From Insolitispirillum peregrinum (lineage in GTDB: Bacteria > Pseudomonadota > Alphaproteobacteria > Rhodospirillales > Rhodospirillaceae), in NCBI RefSeq assembly GCF_042665255.1, contig NZ_JBHTCD010000028.1: a stretch of 64,000 nt of DNA, one strand, 5' to 3'. The translations under genes were made by a program, and so were the position numbers. This document shows positions 58,768 to 64,000 of the stretch, one piece after another (within the stretch, counting starts at the first letter, position 1; the number at the start of each line of letters is the position of its first letter). The notes under the pieces are model-generated. The model did not search any database. It was not told where the DNA came from and was given only the letters and a program-made list of their open reading frames with translations.

Positions 58768-59682
58768 CTACCGGAACGCCGCAGCGTTCCCCTGATCGCC
58801 CTGACCGGACGGTGCCACCTCGCCTGTCGGATGGCCCCGTTGCAGGATGGCCAGCAATCCCGACGCCAGCGGCGCATCTCCCTGCTGCCCCCCGGCCAAC
58901 ACGCTGTTTGGAACGGCACGGTTTGCCAGCGCCTCGCGCACCAGCGGCCCGACGGGAATGGCTCCGCCCCAGATCTCCGGCGAGCCCTCGCGGAAGGTCG
59001 AGACATGCAGCGCCAACACCCGGAACGAGCCATCAAGATAGGCAAACACCGGCGAGCCGGAATCGCCTTCGGTGGCGTCACAGTCATGGGTCAGCAGCCC
59101 CGGGCGCACCCAGCCGACAAGATGGCAGCCAAGATGGGCATGAACCGTTGCCCGCCGGTCAACCGAATAGCCTGCCCGGATCAGCACCGGGGCTGCCTGT
59201 CGATAGCGGTCATAGGTCTCGGGGGACAGATCGCTGACCCCCAGCCAGCCAACCCGCGTTCCGATAGGGTCGCGCAGGGTCAGAAGGGCCCAGTCATGGG
59301 AGCTGTTGTCCAGCGACAGATCACCGGGACCATGGTACTCGCGCGGCCACCGGGTCCGCACCACCCCACTCAGCGCCGTCGGCAGGTCATCGGTCAATCC
59401 GGCGGCAAAGAACAGCTCGTCGGTGGTCGCCCATCCCTGTCGGGTGTCATTCCACAGGCAGTGCGCGGCGGTCAGGACCAGATCGGGGCCAATCAGCACC
59501 CCGGAACACAGCGAGCCATCCCCGCGCGTCAACCGCCCGATCGTTGACCACGGATAGCGGCGACCATCAACCGCGATGCGGTCATCCTGTCCCTTGATCC
59601 CCAGCGGCAGGTCATCGGCACGAACATCCGCCGCTGCGACCAGCCCGACAAGACACACCACAGCGGCGCACAGCAGACGCAC
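58768..59682 (-). CDS. Secreted trypsin-like serine protease
   Basis: A 304-residue exported protein, starting at GTG 59682 (signal peptide VRLLCAAVVCLVGLVAAADVRA). The S1 catalytic triad is complete: His in VLTAAHCL, Asp in SSHDWALLTL, Ser in ATEGDSGSPVFAY. Cys pairs match the family. The C-terminal tail (about 265-304) is low in complexity. The role (secreted protein turnover or defence) is not evident. It follows the GGDEF-EAL gene by 6 bases. Confidence 0.88.
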   Translation of the reverse strand: MRLLCAAVVCLVGLVAAADVRADDLPLGIKGQDDRIAVDGRRYPWSTIGRLTRGDGSLCSGVLIGPDLVLTAAHCLWNDTRQGWATTDELFFAAGLTDDLPTALSGVVRTRWPREYHGPGDLSLDNSSHDWALLTLRDPIGTRVGWLGVSDLSPETYDRYRQAAPVLIRAGYSVDRRATVHAHLGCHLVGWVRPGLLTHDCDATEGDSGSPVFAYLDGSFRVLALHVSTFREGSPEIWGGAIPVGPLVREALANRAVPNSVLAGGQQGDAPLASGLLAILQRGHPTGEVAPSGQGDQGNAAAFR

Positions 59683-59688
59683 GACAGC

Positions 59689-62133
59689 TTACGTCCGTGG
59701 CGGGGACTTGCGAACGAAATCGGCAAAGGCTTCGCCCGGCAAGGGCCGTGAAATCCAGTAGCCCTGGAACACGTCACACCCCCGCGAGCGCAGGAAATCG
59801 GCCTGCTCGGCGGTTTCCACCCCTTCGGCCACCACGCTGAAGTTCAGGTTCATCGCCAGTGTGATGATGGTTGCGGCAATCGCGGCATCCTTGGGGCTGC
59901 CGGTGACATCGCGCACAAAGGTCTGGTCAATCTTCAGCGTATCAATGGGGAAGGTCTTGATGTAGTTCAGCGAAGAATAGCCGGTCCCGAAGTCGTCCAT
60001 CGACAGCGTGACCCCCATGTCCTTCAGTTGCAGCAGAATCTGCACCGCCCGCTCGACATCGCCGGTCATGACGCTTTCGGTGATTTCCAGATCCAGCCGG
60101 TGCGGCTCGATGCCGGTCTGTTCCAGCACCTGCCGCACGGTCGGCACAAAGGTACTGTCGGAAAACTGCCGGGCCGACACGTTGACCGACACGCTCGGCA
60201 GGTCCAGCCCCAGTTCCCGCCATGCCAGCAGATCGGTACAGGCCTTGCGCAGCACCCAGCGGCCAATGGCCAGAATCAGGCCGGTCTCTTCCGCCAGTGG
60301 AATAAAACGGGCCGGGCTGATCATGCCGTGAACCGGATGCCGCCAGCGCAACAGCGCCTCGGCCCCCAGCAGCGACAGGGTGCCCGAGGACACCTTGGGC
60401 TGGTAATGCAGTTCCAGCTCATCCCGTGCCAGCGCCAGCCGCAGATCGGTTTCGATGCCAAGCTGGTTGTTCAGGTGCTCGGTCATCGACGGTTCAAACA
60501 CGCAATAGCGCCGCTCGCCGCCCTGTTTGGCGTGGTACATCGCCATGTCGGCATGGCGCAGCAGGTCTTCGACCGTGGTTCCCTGATCCGGGAAATAGGC
60601 AATGCCGATCGACGGAATGCAGAACTGTTCGCTGTCCATCAAGGTGAACGGTTCGGACAGGCTGTAGAGCACCTTTTCGGCAATATAGGACCCGATGTTA
60701 CCCGGCCCGCAATCGGGCAACAGGATGACAAATTCATCCCCGCCGATACGGCCCACCGTATCCGACAGGCGGACACAATGCTTCAGACGGCGCGCCACCA
60801 GCCGCAGCAACTGGTCGCCCGCCGCATGGCCAAAGGTGTCGTTGATCTGTTTGAACCGGTCGAGGTCAAGAAACAGGATCGCCCCGCGCCCGCCGGTTCG
60901 TTGACAGCGCAGCAACGCCTGTTCCAGCCGGTCCATCACCAGCCGCCGGTTCGGCAGGCGGGTCAGGGTGTCGAAATTGGCGTGAAAGCGGATGTATTCC
61001 TCATCCTGCTTGCGGCGGGAAATGTCCTGCAAGGTCAGGACAAAGTGGGTCATCCGGCCATCGGGGTCACGGACCACCGAAATGGTGCAGTCACCGGGGA
61101 ACGGGTCGGCATGATTGCGCTCGCAAAAGATTTCTCCCTGCCAGTGCCCGGTCTCGCGCACCTGTTGCAGGGCCCCTTCGAAAAAGTTCTTTTCGTGCAG
61201 CCCCTCGGCCACCAGCCGCAGCGGCCCGCCCTGCAGTTCGTCGATGGTAAAGTCGGTGATGGCGGAAAAGGCCGGGTTGACCGCCCGCACAATCCCGTGG
61301 ACATCCAGCAGAACGATGCCTTCGGCAACGCTTTCAAATGCCTTGGCCAGCAGGCGGATGTTTTCTTCTGCCTGCTTGCGGTCGGTGATGTCTTCGACCG
61401 TGCCTTCGTAATAGCGAATGCCGCCGTTCAGGTCGCGCACACAGCGGGCGTTTTCGGTAATCCAGATCACTTCGCCATCACGGCGACGAATCCGGGCTTC
61501 GAAATCACGCACCACCCCTTTGGCCGCCATCAGGGACTTGAACGTCTCGCGGTCATTGGGATCAACATACAGTTGTCCGGCAATGTCGGTCAGTTCGTCA
61601 ATCAGGTGGCCGGGATGCTCATAACCATAAATGCGCGCCAATGCCGGATTGACGTTGATATAGGTGCCGTTTTCGGTGGTCTGGTAAATACCTTCCTGCG
61701 CATTCTCAAAAATGGACCGGTATTGCTGTTCGGCATCGCGCAGGCGGCGCTCAATTTCGGTGCTGGAGCTGACATCGCGCACCGAGACAAGGGTCAGGGC
61801 CGCATCCCCCGGCATTGGCGCATCCATCTCCCGCCGCAGGGTCAGGGCCACCGATAACGGCGGTAATCCGGCACGCTGCAGACGCACCCGCATCGACTGG
61901 CCCCCCAGTTCATGCAGGTGGTGGCGCATCAGCAGGGTATCGGGATCATCACTGGCAATCAGGCTCTGGAATTCCCGGCCAGTCAAAACATCCACCGGGC
62001 AGTTCATCAGGGCAGCAAGAGCAAGGTTGGTCTGGATAATGATGCCATCCCGCAGGACTGCAAGGCCATCGGGCAGTGCATTCAGCGCACTTTCATCAAA
62101 AATCCGTTCAGCCATGGGGGCGGTGGCCGTCAC
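59689..62133 (-). CDS. PAS-GGDEF-EAL cyclic di-GMP enzyme
   Basis: An 814-residue protein. Three PAS-like domains (about 10-125, 130-250, 255-370) are followed by GGDEF (about 385-535) with intact GRIGGDEF and an RxxD inhibitory site (RLSD) 5 residues before it, and EAL (about 560-810) with GAEALLRWRHP and DDFGTGYSSL intact. It can in principle both make and break c-di-GMP. GTG 62133 has AAGGAG 9 bases upstream and is chosen over TTG/ATG alternatives. It is upstream of the protease gene. Confidence 0.9.
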   Translation of the reverse strand: MTATAPMAERIFDESALNALPDGLAVLRDGIIIQTNLALAALMNCPVDVLTGREFQSLIASDDPDTLLMRHHLHELGGQSMRVRLQRAGLPPLSVALTLRREMDAPMPGDAALTLVSVRDVSSSTEIERRLRDAEQQYRSIFENAQEGIYQTTENGTYINVNPALARIYGYEHPGHLIDELTDIAGQLYVDPNDRETFKSLMAAKGVVRDFEARIRRRDGEVIWITENARCVRDLNGGIRYYEGTVEDITDRKQAEENIRLLAKAFESVAEGIVLLDVHGIVRAVNPAFSAITDFTIDELQGGPLRLVAEGLHEKNFFEGALQQVRETGHWQGEIFCERNHADPFPGDCTISVVRDPDGRMTHFVLTLQDISRRKQDEEYIRFHANFDTLTRLPNRRLVMDRLEQALLRCQRTGGRGAILFLDLDRFKQINDTFGHAAGDQLLRLVARRLKHCVRLSDTVGRIGGDEFVILLPDCGPGNIGSYIAEKVLYSLSEPFTLMDSEQFCIPSIGIAYFPDQGTTVEDLLRHADMAMYHAKQGGERRYCVFEPSMTEHLNNQLGIETDLRLALARDELELHYQPKVSSGTLSLLGAEALLRWRHPVHGMISPARFIPLAEETGLILAIGRWVLRKACTDLLAWRELGLDLPSVSVNVSARQFSDSTFVPTVRQVLEQTGIEPHRLDLEITESVMTGDVERAVQILLQLKDMGVTLSMDDFGTGYSSLNYIKTFPIDTLKIDQTFVRDVTGSPKDAAIAATIITLAMNLNFSVVAEGVETAEQADFLRSRGCDVFQGYWISRPLPGEAFADFVRKSPPRT

Positions 62134-62154
62134 GGGCGAACTCTCCTTGCTTGG

Positions 62155-62202
62155 AGCGGTGTGCGCAAAAGCGGTTCCGGCTTTACGCACCAACGCTGCG
62201 GC
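62155..62202 (+). repeat. Family B palindromic repeat, first hairpin
   Basis: AGCGGTGTGCGCAAAAGCGG, then TTCCGGCTTTACGCACCAACGCT: a diverged copy of the family's first hairpin, just upstream of the GGDEF-EAL gene. The remaining gap to 62574 shows no gene. Confidence 0.65.
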
Positions 62203-62574
62203 ATAACAAAAGGTAGACCATATGAAACGTGTGAACTGTCTTTAACGCAAGATACTGCCGGGCCTGTAATCCTGGACCGCAAGTTTAAGCGGTTGGACGA
62301 AAAGCTGCAATGACCGACAGCGGACTCCGGCTGTGTTTCCTGACTATAGCGCCAGTTTCTGCCGTTTATTCATGCATTAAAATCATGCCATCTCTCTTGC
62401 CACAAAGATTTGCCACAGATATGGGCAAGCTGCCGGAAAAACTGGCGTCCCCGAAATACCAAAGCGTATATCTTTCGGATAGAAGCCATTTGACGGACAA
62501 GGCTTTGGTTGGCTTCTGGTCGCAAATCCTCTAAAAGAGAAGGTGTGGCGCAAAAAGTTGTGTAAGGGGCTGCG

Positions 62575-62988
62575 ATGCCGCTCTTGGTTTGGAGAGATCA
62601 ACTCAGCGTTGGGGCACCGGAAATCGATAAGGACCACAAGCAACTTATCGAGTTTGTGAACCAGCTGAACGATGCCGTCACCGAAGCGCAGAGCGAAAAG
62701 GTGGTTGGCAAGATTTTGCTTGAACTGATCGAGTATACTCGCGACCACTTCAGTCGCGAGGAAAAGGTGATGGCCGCCGCAGGCTATCCCGATCTTGATC
62801 GCCATCGCAAAATCCACCTGGCCTTGACCAACAAGGTCCTGACCTTTGCCCAAAGCTATCTGCGGACGCCGACCGATCAGGTGAAGCGGGAGCTGATCGA
62901 CTTTCTGGCCTCCTGGCTGATCGAGCACATCATCAAGGAAGACCGCAAGCTGGGGGCCTATCTGCAGAACAAGCGGATCTGGCTGTAA
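62575..62988 (+). CDS. Bacteriohemerythrin
   Basis: A 137-residue, four-helix protein with the di-iron ligand pattern: DKDHKQL (His), HFSREEKVM (His and Glu), HRKIH (His) and HIIKED (His, Asp). It binds O2 at a non-heme di-iron site. The length and motif order match the family. It has its own terminator. A second hemerythrin-like gene is cut by the window edge, 650 bases away. Confidence 0.93.
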   Translation: MPLLVWRDQLSVGAPEIDKDHKQLIEFVNQLNDAVTEAQSEKVVGKILLELIEYTRDHFSREEKVMAAAGYPDLDRHRKIHLALTNKVLTFAQSYLRTPTDQVKRELIDFLASWLIEHIIKEDRKLGAYLQNKRIWL

Positions 62989-63004
62989 TCGCCCTGCTGA
63001 AGAA

Positions 63005-63041
63005 AAAGAGGGGCGGCACCATCTGTGTGCCGCCCCTCTTT
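63005..63041 (+). terminator. Terminator of the bacteriohemerythrin gene
   Basis: AAAGAGGGGCGGCAC / GTGCCGCCCCTCTTT, a perfect 15-bp stem with a 7-base loop, 16 bases after the stop. Confidence 0.9.
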
Positions 63042-63060
63042 ATTCGTCCCCGACGCCAAA

Positions 63061-63098
63061 AAAGAACAGCGCATGACCAAAGCCATGCGCTGTTCTTT
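63061..63098 (-). terminator. Terminator of the small membrane protein gene
   Basis: AAAGAACAGCGCATG / CATGCGCTGTTCTTT, a perfect 15-bp stem with an 8-base loop; on the minus strand it ends in a run of T (CTTTTTT). It lies 60 bases after the stop of the gene at 63159. Confidence 0.9.
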
Positions 63099-63158
63099 CA
63101 GGTATCAGACGGTACCGGGGCATTCCGCAGAAAGGCGCGAGCAATACCCCGAACAGCG

Positions 63159-63341
63159 TCAGCCAGCGGCCAGGATCGACACCACGACCAGCATGGTGAA
63201 GGTCAAGGCAACGCCAAGGTAGCTGGCGGCATAGGCGACGCCATGCAGGCCGATGGCACCGCTGACATAAACGCCAACATAGCTGAGCAGGCCAATCAGG
63301 CCCACCAGAACGATCCCCAAAGTCTTGCCGGTAACGGACAT
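63159..63341 (-). CDS. Small two-helix membrane protein
   Basis: A 60-residue protein (MSVTGKTLGIVLVGLIGLLSYVGVYVSGAIGLHGVAYAASYLGVALTFTMLVVVSILAAG) seen as two hydrophobic helices (about 7-30 and 38-58). ATG 63341 has GAGGAG 9 bases upstream; an in-frame longer start has no support. It has a terminator of its own. No family is recognised. Confidence 0.75.
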   Translation of the reverse strand: MSVTGKTLGIVLVGLIGLLSYVGVYVSGAIGLHGVAYAASYLGVALTFTMLVVVSILAAG

Positions 63342-63639
63342 GAATCTGCTCTCCTCGATAGCCGACCGCCGATGGATCCAGTCACATGGCGCCATCCTGT
63401 CCTGCAGGATAGCCCCCCTCCCAACGGTGTGACGGGGCGAGCGGTATAACAGCTTGGTGATAGTCCAAACTCGGGGAGCTGTCCAGCCAAACCACCCCTA
63501 CCGTGTAAACATTCAAAACTTTTGTGGATTTTCCTCGAAACGGACATCTATCATGGTTCATACAAATCCAGTACCCCGGACGGGACGCCCCCGGAAAGAC
63601 AGGCGAATCGGTATCCAGTCCAGCAGGGAGACGCCCCGC

Positions 63640-64000
63640 ATGTCCCTACGCCCCACGGCCTCCGGGCCGCAAACGCTCAGCATCAAAAGCTTTCTCGAAG
63701 GCCACCACCGGGGGCTTCGCCAAAAGATCGACCACCTGGAACAAAGCTGTCGCGCCCTGCCCGCCGACCAGATGATGATCGCCGAGTCTCTGGCCGCCCT
63801 GCAGGTTTTTGCTGCCACCCATTTTGCCGATGAAGAAAAGCTGATGGACGATGTCCATTACCCGGATCGCAGCAGCCATCACCAGCAGCACCGCCACTTC
63901 CTCGACCTGATCCGCACCCTGCAAAAAACCGTCTCGCAAGACGGACTGTCCGACGGGATGGATGTGCCCGGCCAGATTGCTGGCTGGTGGGAACAGCACA
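63640..64000 (+). CDS. Hemerythrin-like protein, 5' part (cut by the window edge)
   Basis: An open frame runs to the right edge. From ATG 63640, which has GGGAG 9 bases upstream, it reads MSLRPTASGPQTLSIKSFLEGHHRGLRQKIDHLE, then ATHFADEEKLMDDVHYPD and HHQQHRHFLDLIRTL, matching hemerythrin ligands HHRGL, HFADEE and HHQQHRHF. The last helix with the fourth ligand pair is outside. An earlier in-frame ATG at 63553 would add 29 residues. Confidence 0.82.
   Translation, partial: MSLRPTASGPQTLSIKSFLEGHHRGLRQKIDHLEQSCRALPADQMMIAESLAALQVFAATHFADEEKLMDDVHYPDRSSHHQQHRHFLDLIRTLQKTVSQDGLSDGMDVPGQIAGWWEQH

Noticed and set aside
1..64000. CRISPR array
   Set aside because: No regularly spaced direct repeats were seen; the repeats present are dispersed palindromes.

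Overview
The window is high-GC DNA from an alphaproteobacterium, most likely a member of the Rhodospirillales/Rhodospirillaceae (relatives of Novispirillum, Insolitispirillum, Magnetospirillum or Rhodospirillum). This rests on general protein flavour: many two-component systems, bacteriohemerythrins, a quinoprotein ethanol dehydrogenase, and palindromic intergenic repeats of the alphaproteobacterial type with core CCGGTTCCCACTTTT. No rRNA gene is present, so the genus is not settled. The window looks chromosomal, with ordinary metabolic genes and one tRNA, and only light mobile DNA: an IS630-type transposase end at the left edge and dispersed MITE-like repeats.

Layout, left to right. 0-4 kb: IS630 end abutting a PepSY protein / PhoP-like regulator / PhoQ-like kinase operon, divergent from a secreted four-EF-hand protein. 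4-11 kb: EamA transporter, secreted MVL-like lectin-DUF3472 protein, then an accessory patch with two HdeA-like proteins, a decayed tandem duplication, a TMEM43-family membrane protein and small exported proteins. 10.7-17.6 kb: SulP transporter, GAF kinase lacking its phospho-acceptor His, TetR regulator, lipoprotein, M23 peptidase, DedA protein, R-specific enoyl-CoA hydratase. 17.7-23.7 kb: two-component system with a strong Fur box in front of it, next to the hemin uptake operon hmuSTUV. 23.8-28.5 kb: quinoprotein ethanol dehydrogenase (exaA-like), pentapeptide-repeat protein and a kinase/regulator pair in one orientation. 28.9-34.4 kb: coiled-coil protein, SleB-type cell-wall hydrolase with a possibly structured upstream RNA, molybdate operon modABC. 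34.8-43.3 kb: LysE exporter, an aspartate-semialdehyde dehydrogenase homologue without its catalytic residues, an OmpR regulator, an HD-GYP protein, a small conserved protein and a four-PAS/GGDEF/degenerate-EAL protein. 43.5-48.7 kb: leuA with a leucine-rich leader peptide, alpha/beta hydrolase, TPR-like protein, tRNA-Arg(CCT). 49-55 kb: nucleotidyltransferase/small-protein pair, NtrB/NtrC-like system, argP-argO. 55.3-64 kb: TonB-dependent heme-type receptor with a Fur box, EamA transporter, trypsin-like protease, PAS/GGDEF/EAL protein, and two bacteriohemerythrins.

Themes. Heme and iron: hmuSTUV and the TonB receptor could form one import route although they lie 32 kb apart, and a Fur box also precedes a two-component system. 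Alcohol oxidation: exaA, pentapeptide protein and two-component system resemble the ped/exa neighbourhood of Pseudomonas. Cyclic di-GMP: one apparently complete GGDEF-EAL enzyme, one with a dead EAL domain, and one HD-GYP enzyme. Pseudoenzymes recur: an ASADH homologue, a histidine kinase and an EAL domain have each lost catalytic residues while keeping the fold. Intergenic space is shaped by two repeat families, one apparently inserted inside the hairpin of the other.
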